Positions 9,466 to 17,053 of a DNA stretch of 64,000 nucleotides are shown in pieces. Position numbers and translations under genes: made by a program. The DNA is taken from the NCBI RefSeq assembly GCF_042427745.1, contig NZ_JBHMFA010000005.1; one strand, given 5' to 3'. The first letter of the stretch is position 1. Each line of letters begins with the position of its first letter. The notes under the pieces were generated by a model. It searched no databases. It saw nothing but the letters and a program-made list of their open reading frames with translations, and was not told where the DNA came from. The stretch is from Algibacter miyuki (lineage in GTDB: Bacteria > Bacteroidota > Bacteroidia > Flavobacteriales > Flavobacteriaceae).

Positions 9466-9566
9466 AATTTTGCACTTTAGCCTTTATAATTGTCCCCTTT
9501 TGATTATATGATATATATTCGTACACATATACTTAATTGCAAGCTACAAACCCAAACCTATTCATT

Positions 9567-10094
9567 ATGAAAAAAATACTACTTTTTACGGCATTAATTG
9601 GATTATCATTTCAAGGATTTTCACAAGATGTAAAATATGGTATCCGTGGCGGTTTAAATATTTCTAATTTAGATTTCAGTACACCTTACGCTACCGAAAA
9701 CAAACATAGAAACAGCATATATTTTGGGGCTTTCGCGAACATAAGTTTATCTAAAACCACCGCTTTAGTTCCAGGGTTTGAATTTTCTGCGGAAGGAGCA
9801 AACGATGAAAGTATACATTTAGATTATTTACAAGTACCTGTATTATTAAGATTCAGGTTAAGTGAAAAGTTTCATGTTGGTGCTGGTCCACAAGCGAGTT
9901 TAAAAATACATAAGTATGAGGACGGCATTAAAAATTTCGCTTATTCGGGTGTAGCTAATTTAGAATATAAAATTAATCTCATGCTATTTGCAGAGTTAAG
10001 ATATAACTATGGTTTCACAAATATATTTGACGATCACTTAGGTGTTAATGCCAAAAACAGAACCATTCAACTTGGGTTAGGGTATAAGTTTTAA
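9567..10094 (+). CDS. PorT-like outer-membrane beta-barrel protein
   Basis: I place the start at the ATG at 9567, which directly opens a signal peptide (MKKILLFTALIGLSF, cleavage at FSQ); the upstream ATG at 9537 would add ten non-signal residues. The mature protein of about 155 residues has alternating beta strands with glycine/aromatic pattern ('YGIRGGLNISNL', 'IYFGAFANISLS') and ends in a strand with terminal phenylalanine (LGLGYKF), the outer-membrane barrel signature. It fits the small 'outer membrane beta-barrel / PorT family' group common in Bacteroidota; a specific role is not visible. It stands alone, convergent with miaE. Confidence 0.85.
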   Translation: MKKILLFTALIGLSFQGFSQDVKYGIRGGLNISNLDFSTPYATENKHRNSIYFGAFANISLSKTTALVPGFEFSAEGANDESIHLDYLQVPVLLRFRLSEKFHVGAGPQASLKIHKYEDGIKNFAYSGVANLEYKINLMLFAELRYNYGFTNIFDDHLGVNAKNRTIQLGLGYKF

Positions 10095-10108
10095 GTTGAG
10101 CTACAAAA

Positions 10109-10137
10109 GATAGAATTTATGCGATTAAATTTCTATC
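10109..10137. terminator. Convergent hairpin between beta-barrel gene and miaE
   Basis: GATAGAA (10109-10115) pairs with TTCTATC (10131-10137), with further TTTA/TAAA pairing across a one-base bulge. The miaE stop codon lies in the arm; the minus-strand RNA continues with UUUUG. Possible weak terminator. Confidence 0.45.
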
Positions 10138-10714
10138 CATGTATGGTTTCACTAGTACCCAAATTACTCATAATTTCAGCCTCAAATTCAAGAAGTTGTT
10201 GCCATTTGGTATCAACTTCTTTTTTTTCGCCATATTGTCTCGCAAACCCTAAAAACATGGTGTAATGGTTAGCCTCGCTTACCATTAAATTTCTATAAAA
10301 TTCAGCCAGTTCTTGATCTTCTAATTCTTCGGAAAGCAAACGGAAACGTTCACAACTTCTAGCTTCTATCAATGCTGCATAAAGTAATCTATGTACTAAT
10401 TGCGTTGTTCTACTACCTCCTTTTGGAAAGAATTTCAATAAAGCAATCACGTAGTCATCACGACGATCACGACCTAACGTCCAACCACGCTCAATAATTT
10501 TATCGTGTACCATTTTAAAATGACTAATTTCTTCTTTAACCAAAGCCACCATTTCTTGTACAAGGTCTGTATATTCCGGAAAACTCACTATTAAGGAAAT
10601 AGCTGTGCTCGTTGCTTTTTGTTCGCAAAAGGCATGGTCTGTTAATATTTCTTTAATGTTTTTCTCTACAATATTAACCCATCTTGGGTCGGTTGGTAAT
10701 TTTAAGCCTAACAT
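10133..10714 (-). CDS. miaE: tRNA-(ms2io6A)-hydroxylase MiaE
   Basis: The 193-residue helical protein has the ferritin-like diiron ligands of MiaE: Glu31, the E-x-x-H pair Glu62/His65 ('EEISHF'), Glu117/Glu122 region ('IEARSCERF') and Glu147-x-x-His150 ('SEANHY'). MiaE hydroxylates the isopentenyl side chain of ms2i6A at position 37 of tRNAs reading UNN codons, using O2. The full-length family match runs from 'LKLPTDPRWV' to the end. It starts 1 bp downstream of the stop of the lipoprotein gene at 10716, so they are co-transcribed. Confidence 0.95.
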   Translation of the reverse strand: MLGLKLPTDPRWVNIVEKNIKEILTDHAFCEQKATSTAISLIVSFPEYTDLVQEMVALVKEEISHFKMVHDKIIERGWTLGRDRRDDYVIALLKFFPKGGSRTTQLVHRLLYAALIEARSCERFRLLSEELEDQELAEFYRNLMVSEANHYTMFLGFARQYGEKKEVDTKWQQLLEFEAEIMSNLGTSETIHG

Positions 10715-10715
10715 G

Positions 10716-11285
10716 TTATATGGTATTTGGAAGCAAATTTACTTCTTTAATTTTAAGGTTGCCAAAAGTATCAATTAAAATACTGAAGTCTTTAAAAGTA
10801 TTGGTGTTTAAAATTCGGAAGGAGGTGTTTAAGCACACCATTTCTGCGGTAGATTGTTCATGGTTTAACCAAACATGTTGCATAATAGCCTGTTCCCAAA
10901 AATCAGGTGTGGCGTACTCTTTAAAAAGCGATTTATTAATTAAACTATGCGTTAATAACTGTCCTTGTTTTAGTACAGATAATTGCGCTTCGAAGTTTTT
11001 AAAATGTATTTTAGTTTGAGTTTTACCTTTTGTAACTTCCGTTTTCGAGACAAATTGACCTTCAATAGAATTATAATTTAATTTCACATGAAAACCACTA
11101 CTCATTATAGTATCTGTATGTATTTTAACTTCTTCCTGCGGCACAAAATAAACTCGAGTACTAAACGATTCTAAAAGATTAGCACTTTCTAAAACCTCAC
11201 GATTACTTTGGTGCATACGATTTCGACCATCGCAACTCATAAAAACTAAAGAAATGGTACAAGCAAAAAAAAATATTTTTTTCAT
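10716..11285 (-). CDS. Lipoprotein of unknown function
   Basis: The 189-residue product begins with a lipoprotein signal peptide (MKKIFFFACTISLVF) and lipobox ending at Cys19 or 20 (FMSC-D). The rest is predominantly beta ('FHVKLNYNSIEGQFVSKT', 'TKIHFKNFEAQLSV') and resembles a small periplasmic or membrane-anchored domain. I do not recognise the family with confidence. It is the first gene of the two-gene unit with miaE (1-bp spacing); a functional link to tRNA modification is unlikely and the pairing may be incidental. Confidence 0.8.
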   Translation of the reverse strand: MKKIFFFACTISLVFMSCDGRNRMHQSNREVLESANLLESFSTRVYFVPQEEVKIHTDTIMSSGFHVKLNYNSIEGQFVSKTEVTKGKTQTKIHFKNFEAQLSVLKQGQLLTHSLINKSLFKEYATPDFWEQAIMQHVWLNHEQSTAEMVCLNTSFRILNTNTFKDFSILIDTFGNLKIKEVNLLPNTI

Positions 11286-11475
11286 ATGTTTGGTTTTTCC
11301 CGTTCCATTCTAGAACGTTTTTCTGTTCAAATATACCTAAAATCGGTTATACTCTCTAATTCATAAATCATCAATTATTTTTAAGGTTTATAGGGTGAAA
11401 GCTATTATCTGTTTTCGATTGTTATCGGCAGATATATATTACCTTTAACCCGAACCAGTAGTTAATAGTAGCGTT

Positions 11476-12654
11476 TTGATTAAGAAGAGTTATTTAAATT
11501 TTTATAAAGATATTCCAAAAACCAATTTATCCATTAAAGATCTTTTAAAGGATGAAAGTTTATTTTATAAGGTCCCTGATAGTTGGTCTGTGGTAGTTAC
11601 AGATATAGAAAATTCTACCGAAGCTGTAGCACGAGGCTTGCATAATGATGTTAATTTAAGTGCTACTGGAAGTATTATAACGGTATTAAACACTTTAAAA
11701 TCGACAAAAACCAAAGTTAAAATCCCTTATTTTTTTGGAGGAGATGGTGCTACTTTTATTATACCAAAAGCGGCGGTAAAACCTGTTTTATTGGCTTTAA
11801 ATAATTACAGCCAGCATATAAAAAAAACAACCGAACTTAATTTACGAGTTGGACAATTAGAGGTAGAAAAAGTATACGCCAACAACATCACTTTAAGAAT
11901 TACAAAGCTTAGGCACAATAAATATTTAACCACGCCTGTAGTTTTAGGAAATGGAATGAAATATGCCGAACGCATTATTAAGGACGGTTTTAAGGCTTCG
12001 GATATATTTAGCGAAAAACCAACCAAACTTAATCTAGAAGGCATGGAGTGCCGTTGGAACGAAGTTTATCCCAATAAAAACGATAAAAAGGTGATTTGCC
12101 TGCTTGTAGATTGCGATAACGAAAACGAGCAAGCAGAAGTTTATGGTGAAATTATGGAGCAGGTTGATGCTATTTTTGGTGATCTCGAAAAACGGAACCC
12201 GATTTCCTCTCAAAAACTAAAGTTAGACTCTTCTTTGAAAAAAATAAGAAAAGAGATGTATGCTAAAATTGGAAAATACAAACGAAGCTATCTCATAAAT
12301 AATTGGCTCATCACCCTTTTTGGAATATTATATTTTAAGTTTTCTAAAGCAGGAAGAATCACCAAAACGAGAATTGCACAATTATCGGATACCATAATGC
12401 TCGATGGTTTTTTGAATACGGTAATCTCCGGAACCGATGAACAAGTTGATGCTTTAAAAGCACTTCTAGATCGGCTCGAAGCTGAAAACAAAATTATCTA
12501 TGGAATACATATTACACATGCTTCCATTATGTCTTGCTATATTGAAGATCGCACTGAAAAGCACATTCATTTTGTAGATGGTACCGAAGGTGGTTATACT
12601 AGCGCAGCTATTATGTTTAAAGAAAAGCTTAAAAAATTACAGTTGAAAGGTTGA
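11476..12654 (+). CDS. DUF3095 family protein
   Basis: The protein of 392 residues shows the DUF3095 pattern: 'FYKDIPKTNLSI' at the N-terminus, 'DSWSVVVTDIENSTEAV' (residues about 35-50), 'IPYFFGGDGATFIIP' (about 75-90) and a C-terminal region with 'IHFVDGTEGGYTSAA'. The aspartates in 'TDIENST' and 'GGDGA' recall class III nucleotide cyclase catalytic folds, and some family members are labelled cyclase-like, but activity is not shown. The only start before the conserved N-terminus is TTG at 11476; a stop codon lies in frame at 11446 and no ATG or GTG lies between. The gene stands alone. Confidence 0.82.
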   Translation: MIKKSYLNFYKDIPKTNLSIKDLLKDESLFYKVPDSWSVVVTDIENSTEAVARGLHNDVNLSATGSIITVLNTLKSTKTKVKIPYFFGGDGATFIIPKAAVKPVLLALNNYSQHIKKTTELNLRVGQLEVEKVYANNITLRITKLRHNKYLTTPVVLGNGMKYAERIIKDGFKASDIFSEKPTKLNLEGMECRWNEVYPNKNDKKVICLLVDCDNENEQAEVYGEIMEQVDAIFGDLEKRNPISSQKLKLDSSLKKIRKEMYAKIGKYKRSYLINNWLITLFGILYFKFSKAGRITKTRIAQLSDTIMLDGFLNTVISGTDEQVDALKALLDRLEAENKIIYGIHITHASIMSCYIEDRTEKHIHFVDGTEGGYTSAAIMFKEKLKKLQLKG

Positions 12655-12675
12655 TACCTGTCGAATTTCATGTTC

Positions 12676-12718
12676 AATGACATTTATAGCATGTTGTTAC
12701 AAGTCTTAAAATGTCATT
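12676..12718. repeat. 10-bp inverted repeat after the DUF3095 gene
   Basis: AATGACATTT (12676-12685) is complementary to AAATGTCATT (12709-12718), 22 bp after the stop of the DUF3095 gene. Only a poor T run follows. It may act as a transcript end. Confidence 0.4.
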
Positions 12719-12737
12719 ATTTCAGTGTTTTAAATGA

Positions 12738-12784
12738 TTTTCTAACAATAATTCTGAAAAAATGGCAGAAATATTGTTAGAAAA
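12738..12784. promoter_or_regulatory. Long near-perfect hairpin upstream of hsp20
   Basis: TTTTCTAACAATA (12738-12750) is the exact complement of TATTGTTAGAAAA (12772-12784). After one A/A mismatch the pairing resumes as TTCTG (12752-12756) with CAGAA (12766-12770), leaving a 9-base loop. This is 18 pairs of 19. It lies 98 bp before the Hsp20 ATG and 84 bp after the DUF3095 stop. It could be an operator, an RNA element or a terminator; no U tract follows directly, which weakens the last. Confidence 0.55.
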
Positions 12785-12881
12785 CATAGAAATATTCGTT
12801 TGGTACTTTTTTTGTTTTTCACTGCATGAAATCATAAAGGTTTCAAGTTTGAAAAAATGTTTAATTTAAAATTTTGTAATT

Positions 12882-13358
12882 ATGAGCAATTTAATTAATG
12901 TTCCTAAAAACGGAAGTTTAGCAAAAACAAATTCAAATGCAAGCTTCCCAAGTACTTCTAATTGGTTAGATGATATTTTTAATAGAGAATTACCCTCTGT
13001 ATTTACTTCTAATTTTAATACAGGTTTCTCTTTACCAAAAGTAAATATTAAAGAAACTGCCGATAATTATACGGTAGAAATGGCTGTTCCAGGGTTAAAA
13101 AAATCAGATTTCAAATTAGATATAGACCATCACGTGTTATCTATTTCCACCGAGAAAAAAGAAACGCACGAGCAACAAGAAGAAAACTACACACGTAGAG
13201 AGTTTGGTTATACTTCATTTAAAAGAACTTTTACCTTACCAGAAACGGTAGATGATGATAAAATCACGGCTAATTATCAAGATGGTATTTTAAATATTCT
13301 TTTACCAAAAAAGGAAGAAGCTAAACAAAAACCTGCCAGACAAATTAAAATTTCTTAA
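12882..13358 (+). CDS. Small heat shock protein, Hsp20 family
   Basis: The 158-residue protein contains an alpha-crystallin domain at about residues 45-145: 'PKVNIKETADNYTVEMAVPGLKKSDFKLDIDHHVLSIS' as the first strands, the 'GYTSFKRTFTLPE' segment, and the conserved 'DGILNILLPK' near the C-terminus. A flexible N-terminal arm and a short basic C-terminal tail with 'RQIKIS' complete the usual ATP-independent holdase architecture. The gene is monocistronic, bounded by a strong terminator downstream and a long hairpin upstream that may carry heat-shock regulation. Confidence 0.95.
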   Translation: MSNLINVPKNGSLAKTNSNASFPSTSNWLDDIFNRELPSVFTSNFNTGFSLPKVNIKETADNYTVEMAVPGLKKSDFKLDIDHHVLSISTEKKETHEQQEENYTRREFGYTSFKRTFTLPETVDDDKITANYQDGILNILLPKKEEAKQKPARQIKIS

Positions 13359-13400
13359 TTGTACAACTAAATTTTTAACAAAGGAATTTTTAAGAGATTA

Positions 13401-13430
13401 GTGAGGCTGAATTTTTCAGCCTCACTTCTT
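13401..13430 (+). terminator. Intrinsic terminator of hsp20
   Basis: GTGAGGCTGAA (13401-13411) and TTCAGCCTCAC (13415-13425) form a perfect 11-bp stem with a three-base loop, followed by TTCTTT. Confidence 0.85.
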
Positions 13431-13501
13431 TAAGTGCTCTATGCTGAACAAACAAAATCATTATTAGTGAAATATAAATGTTTAACTAAAAATTTAAAAT
13501 C

Positions 13502-13978
13502 ATGAAAAAATGTGTTTTATTATTAGCGGTTGCATTATTAAGTATTAATTGCAGCGGGCAAAAAGATGAAAATAAAAAAACAGAAATTACAACAATAGAA
13601 AAACCAAAAGGGTCATGGAAAGTAGATAAAGAATTTGACGAAAACGGTAATTTAATTAAATACGATAGTATCTATTCTTGGTCTTCTAGCGAGGATATAG
13701 AAAGATTATCGGCCATGGATCGAGATAGTTTAATGCAAAGCTTTAAGTCTAAATTTTTCAAGAACTATTCGAGATTTGAACAACAAGGATTTGAGAATAT
13801 ATTTTCTGAAGATTCTCTTTTTAGCAATCATTTCTTTAATGATGATTTCTTCGGAAGTGATTTTGGTACAGATTTCATGAATATAGATCAAATAACTGAA
13901 GACTTAATTTCGAGACAAAAAAAGTTCTTAGAAAAATATCAGTCCGAGATTGTTTTACCAAAAGAAGATAAAGAATAG
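13502..13978 (+). CDS. Lipoprotein of unknown function, acidic
   Basis: The 158-residue product has a lipoprotein signal peptide (MKKCVLLLAVALLSI) with the lipobox Cys17 in 'INC-SG'. The mature part is acidic and rich in Phe, Asp and Ser ('FSEDSLFSNHFFNDDFFGSDFGTDF'-type composition), with a 'GSWKVDKEFDENGNLIKYDSIY' segment typical of Bacteroidota periplasmic proteins that sample a serialised structure. I do not recognise the family. It follows hsp20 and, with its low complexity, could be a stress-linked chaperone-like lipoprotein, but that is only a guess from position. Confidence 0.78.
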   Translation: MKKCVLLLAVALLSINCSGQKDENKKTEITTIEKPKGSWKVDKEFDENGNLIKYDSIYSWSSSEDIERLSAMDRDSLMQSFKSKFFKNYSRFEQQGFENIFSEDSLFSNHFFNDDFFGSDFGTDFMNIDQITEDLISRQKKFLEKYQSEIVLPKEDKE

Positions 13979-13993
13979 CGAAAGCTATTCTTT
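13970..13993 (+). terminator. Terminator overlapping the lipoprotein stop codon
   Basis: AAAGAATAGC and GCTATTCTTT (13970-13979, 13984-13993) form a perfect 10-bp stem capped by a GAAA tetraloop. The stop codon TAG lies inside the left arm, and TATCTGTTATT follows. Confidence 0.65.
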
Positions 13994-14045
13994 ATCTGTT
14001 ATTACTAACTTTTTTATAAAGTCTTTCGTATATTCATAATCAGAG

Positions 14046-14080
14046 TTCTATTAATTACGGAAATAACACTATTAATAGAA
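14046..14080. repeat. 10-bp inverted repeat at the 3' end of dnaX
   Basis: TTCTATTAAT (14046-14055) pairs with ATTAATAGAA (14071-14080), ten bases past the dnaX stop on the minus strand. It lacks a U tract, so it may be only an mRNA 3' stabiliser. Confidence 0.35.
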
Positions 14081-14089
14081 GACCAAGAC

Positions 14090-15820
14090 CTAAAGATCTA
14101 AATCGAAAGCACGACGAAGAATTTCGATGTTTGGGTTGCTTTCTTTTAGTTTTTCGTATTTATCCTCATCAGTAAATACGTATTTTTTTTCAGTCACCTC
14201 ATTAACTGTTATCACTAAACTAATATCGAAATTGCTTAATGTCGTTCTAATGTAATTCATCAGCTCGAACTGGTTTTGTGTAACCTCTTTTTTGTTCGTT
14301 TCGGTAGGAAACTCTAAATGAATATTGGTGCCTTTAAGTTTAGGCGTATCCATGCTTAAAATAGAAGCCAGATTGTGTTTTCCGTCTTTTCGGATTTTGT
14401 TTGTAATAAACTCCCAAACTTCCATAAAGCGTTCTTCTGTAAAAGGCTCGGTCGGTAAGTTCTCTTCATCAACAACAACTTCTAATTGCTTTATTTGGTG
14501 CTCTTTTTTAGCGCGAATACTACTTAACGACAATCCAGAACGGCGTCTTGGTGGTGGGTTTGTAACCACATTGGAAACCGTTTCTGCTTCGGGCTGTTTG
14601 GCAGGCGCTTGTGGCGTAGAAACGGGTGTGCTTGGTGTTTTCGCTTCCGCGGAAGGTGCAACGCTTGCCGCAGGTTTTGGAACTTTTACAGGAATAGGCG
14701 TAATGCCTTTCTTTTTAAAGTATGATGAAGGTATTATGTAACATTTGCTATTTTTTTTTTCTCCATCGAAAGTGATAGAGGCAAGCTGCATGAGACATAG
14801 TTCGACGAGAAGTCGCTGGTTTTTACTGGTTTTATACTTGAGATCGCAGTCGTTCGCAAGATTGATACCTTGCATGAGGAATTCCTGTGAAGCTTTCTGT
14901 GATTGTTCTAAATATTTAGTTTGTGTTTGTTCGCCAACTTCTAACAATTCAATAGTGGCTGGTGTTTTGCTTACCAATAAATCTCTAAAATGCGAGGCTA
15001 AGCCTGCTATAAAGTGATGTCCATCGAATCCTTTAGAAAGCGTATGATTAAACTGAATAAGCAAATCGGGTATTTTGTTTTCAAGAATTAAATCGGTGCT
15101 TTCAAAATACGTTTCGTAATCGAGTACGTTTAAGTTTTCGGTTACGGCTTGTCTAGTTAAATCTTTCCCTGAGAAACTGACAACACGATCGAAAATAGAA
15201 AGTGCATCACGCATGGCTCCATCGGCCTTTTGTGCTATAATATGCAAAGCATCGTCGTCGGCAGTAATGCCTTGTTCTTCGGCGATATATTTTAAATAGT
15301 TTTTGGCGTCTTTTACCGTAATACGCTTAAAATCGAATATTTGACAACGCGATAATATAGTTGGTATTATTTTATGCTTTTCGGTAGTTGCAAGTATAAA
15401 TATACAGTGTTTTGGCGGTTCTTCTAATGTTTTTAAAAAGGCATTAAAAGCGGCTTGAGATAACATGTGTACCTCGTCAATAATATAGACTTTATATTTT
15501 CCAACTTGTGGCGGTATACGTACTTGATCGGTTAGGCTTCTAATATCGTCTACAGAGTTATTGGATGCAGCATCGAGTTCAAATATGTTAAAAGCAAAAT
15601 CTTCTTCGCCTGTTTCCTTACCATCACTATTTATCATTTTAGCCAAAATACGTGCGCAGGTTGTTTTACCAACTCCACGAGGACCTGTAAATAATAAGGC
15701 TTGGGCTAAGTGATTGTTTTCAATAGCGTTTAACAAAGTATTAGTAATGGCTTGTTGCCCAACGACATCTTTAAATGTTTGAGGTCTGTACTTTCGAGCC
15801 GATACTATAAAATGTTCCAA
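14090..15820 (-). CDS. dnaX: DNA polymerase III subunit gamma/tau
   Basis: The 576-residue clamp-loader ATPase has Walker A 'GPRGVGKT' at 46-53, Walker B 'DEVH' at 115-118, and sensor 1/SRC motif 'LSRCQIFDF'. Domain III follows and a proline/alanine-rich linker (about 375-420) leads to a C-terminal tau-like segment. The four-cysteine zinc module between the Walker A and B motifs of proteobacterial DnaX is missing; the insertion is replaced by an acidic loop ('SDGKETGEEDFAF'), apparently normal for flavobacteria. The reading frame opens with TTG (MEHFIVSARKYRP); no ATG or GTG lies upstream in frame before a stop, so TTG is the start. Convergent with the lipoprotein gene at 13978. Confidence 0.96.
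   Translation of the reverse strand: MEHFIVSARKYRPQTFKDVVGQQAITNTLLNAIENNHLAQALLFTGPRGVGKTTCARILAKMINSDGKETGEEDFAFNIFELDAASNNSVDDIRSLTDQVRIPPQVGKYKVYIIDEVHMLSQAAFNAFLKTLEEPPKHCIFILATTEKHKIIPTILSRCQIFDFKRITVKDAKNYLKYIAEEQGITADDDALHIIAQKADGAMRDALSIFDRVVSFSGKDLTRQAVTENLNVLDYETYFESTDLILENKIPDLLIQFNHTLSKGFDGHHFIAGLASHFRDLLVSKTPATIELLEVGEQTQTKYLEQSQKASQEFLMQGINLANDCDLKYKTSKNQRLLVELCLMQLASITFDGEKKNSKCYIIPSSYFKKKGITPIPVKVPKPAASVAPSAEAKTPSTPVSTPQAPAKQPEAETVSNVVTNPPPRRRSGLSLSSIRAKKEHQIKQLEVVVDEENLPTEPFTEERFMEVWEFITNKIRKDGKHNLASILSMDTPKLKGTNIHLEFPTETNKKEVTQNQFELMNYIRTTLSNFDISLVITVNEVTEKKYVFTDEDKYEKLKESNPNIEILRRAFDLDL
14644..14655. repeat. GC-rich palindrome CTTCCGCGGAAG in the dnaX linker
   Basis: The 12-bp perfect palindrome lies in the Ala/Pro linker codons (P-S-A-E-A). 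Its core resembles one at 38842-38857 in thrA. It stands out in an AT-rich genome. Confidence 0.5.
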
Positions 15821-15969
15821 ATTTTTACTGCTATTGAATGAGTAACAAAGTTAAAAATTCCTTTCGGATTATTAAATTGTAAAGGCGAAATTTAAAGGGA
15901 GTTATTAACAACTGTTTTTTTATGAAGAAAAGTGAGTAGTGAAGAAACCGCTATGAGCTGAAAGACAGA

Positions 15970-16071
15970 CCCGCGTTAGGGATTGCAGCATTGTTGGAGC
16001 TCTTTTTGTGTTGTTGCACCTATGCAACATAAAAAAGCGACTGCGGAAAGCCCGACCTTTAGGTAACGCCC
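15970..16071 (+). repeat. Dispersed ~100-bp foldable repeat, copy 1
   Basis: This segment matches the reverse complement of 25627-25728 along its length, sharing blocks such as GCGTTAGGGATTG, GAGCTCTTTTTGTG, GTTGCACCTATGCAAC and AAAAAAGCGA. Its ends are complementary (GCGTT 15973-15977 with AACGC 16065-16069). Inside, GTTGCA (16013-16018) and TGCAAC (16023-16028) close a 4-base loop. It lies between the dnaX start and rnpB, on the 5' side of rnpB. It is not an IS element, and no ORF is seen inside. Confidence 0.85.
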
Positions 16072-16120
16072 AAAGATTAATTATTTATAAATTTCTATGT
16101 ATTTTACTATTTGTTTATTG

Positions 16121-16128
16121 TAGTTTTG
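16121..16128 (+). promoter_or_regulatory. -7 box of rnpB
   Basis: TAGTTTTG matches TAnnTTTG and places the transcription start about 5 bp later at 16133, where the P1 helix of RNase P RNA begins. Confidence 0.6.
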
Positions 16129-16132
16129 CTGG

Positions 16133-16445
16133 CTAGTAGATCGCCTTATCGCTATTTCGATTATTTGAGGTAGAGGAAAGTCCGGACACCATAGTTCAAC
16201 ATAGTGGCTAACGGCCACCAACCGAGAGGTTAGGACTAGTGCAACAGAAAGAATGTACAGGTAATGCTGTAGTGAAACCAGGTAAACTCTATGTGGTGCA
16301 ATGTTATGTAAACCAGTGCTTGAGGGTTGAACGCCCGATGCTGGAGGGTAAGCAGCTAAAGTGTTTTGGTAACAAAATACGCAGATAAATGATAAGGTAT
16401 TCTTGCTTTGCGAGAAGAACAGAACCCGGCTTATAGATTTACTTA
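16133..16445 (+). ncRNA. rnpB: RNase P RNA (bacterial class A)
   Basis: The 5' conserved core GAGGAAAGTCCGGAC (16173-16187, including the P4 5' strand) and the 3' core ACAGAACCCGGCTTAT (16419-16434, P4 3' strand) are present in the right order and spacing. The P1 helix can form between AGTAGAT (16135-16141) and ATTTACT (16437-16443) with one G-U pair. Other expected elements such as 'GAGGGTAAGC'-like J11/12 (about 16343-16352) are present. Length is about 313 nt, in the normal range. Ends are set from P1, not from experiment. It is the catalytic subunit of the tRNA 5'-processing enzyme. Confidence 0.95.
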
Positions 16446-16452
16446 CTTATAA

Positions 16453-16487
16453 AAAAACCCTTCGAGCTTTGGATTTGAAGGGTTTTT
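16453..16487. terminator. Bidirectional terminator between rnpB and rsmD
   Basis: AAAAACCCTTC (16453-16463) and GAAGGGTTTTT (16477-16487) form a perfect 11-bp stem around a 13-base loop. It gives a U tract when read in either direction and separates convergent rnpB and rsmD. Confidence 0.88.
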
Positions 16488-16510
16488 GTGTTTTTATGAA
16501 TAATGTTGGT

Positions 16511-17053
16511 TTATTCTGGTGTTTCGAAGAAGCTAAACATATTGCCTCCGTAACTTTTTGAGTAACTAAAATTTATGCTTTTAGAGATATCGGTATGTTT
16601 TGAATGCTCTACGATAAGCACACCTCCTTCTAGTAGCAGGTTGTTTTTAAATACTAATTCGGGTATTTTTGAGAACTGCTCTTCGGTGAAACTATATGGT
16701 GGATCGGCAAAAATAACGTTAGCTTTTAATGTCGATTTTTCTAGAAATTTAAACACATCGCTTTTAATGGTGTTTATTGGCATATCGAATTGCTCGGCAG
16801 TTTGGTTGATAAATTTTATGCATCCAAAATCTTGATCTACAGCTGTAATTTGTGCTGTACCGCGTGAGGCGAATTCATAACTTATATTTCCGGTTCCGGC
16901 GAATAAATCGAGTACCGAAATGTCGTCGAAATAAAAAGTATTGTTTAATATATTGAATAACGATTCTTTAGCCATATCGGTTGTTGGACGAACGGGTAAG
17001 TTTTTCGGAGCTGTTATTCTTCTGCTCTTATATAATCCTGATATTATGCGCAT
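16511..17053 (-). CDS. rsmD: 16S rRNA (guanine-966-N2)-methyltransferase RsmD
   Basis: The 180-residue protein has the SAM-binding loop 'VLDLFAGTGNIS' (48-58) and the catalytic DPPY motif at 117-120, with 'MRIISGLYKSRRI' and 'PVRPTTDMAKESLFNIL' at the N-terminus, all hallmarks of RsmD. It methylates G966 of 16S rRNA using SAM during 30S assembly. Length is typical. Its start overlaps the end of the upstream DUF3822 gene by one base (17053), indicating translational coupling. Confidence 0.96.
   Translation of the reverse strand: MRIISGLYKSRRITAPKNLPVRPTTDMAKESLFNILNNTFYFDDISVLDLFAGTGNISYEFASRGTAQITAVDQDFGCIKFINQTAEQFDMPINTIKSDVFKFLEKSTLKANVIFADPPYSFTEEQFSKIPELVFKNNLLLEGGVLIVEHSKHTDISKSINFSYSKSYGGNMFSFFETPE

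Noticed and set aside
14325..15017. Plus-strand ORFs within dnaX
   Set aside because: Antisense shadows of dnaX with no promoter or family match.
15821..16132. Extra protein gene upstream of rnpB
   Set aside because: No ORF with a start and codon pattern; the stretch is explained by the dispersed repeat and the rnpB promoter.
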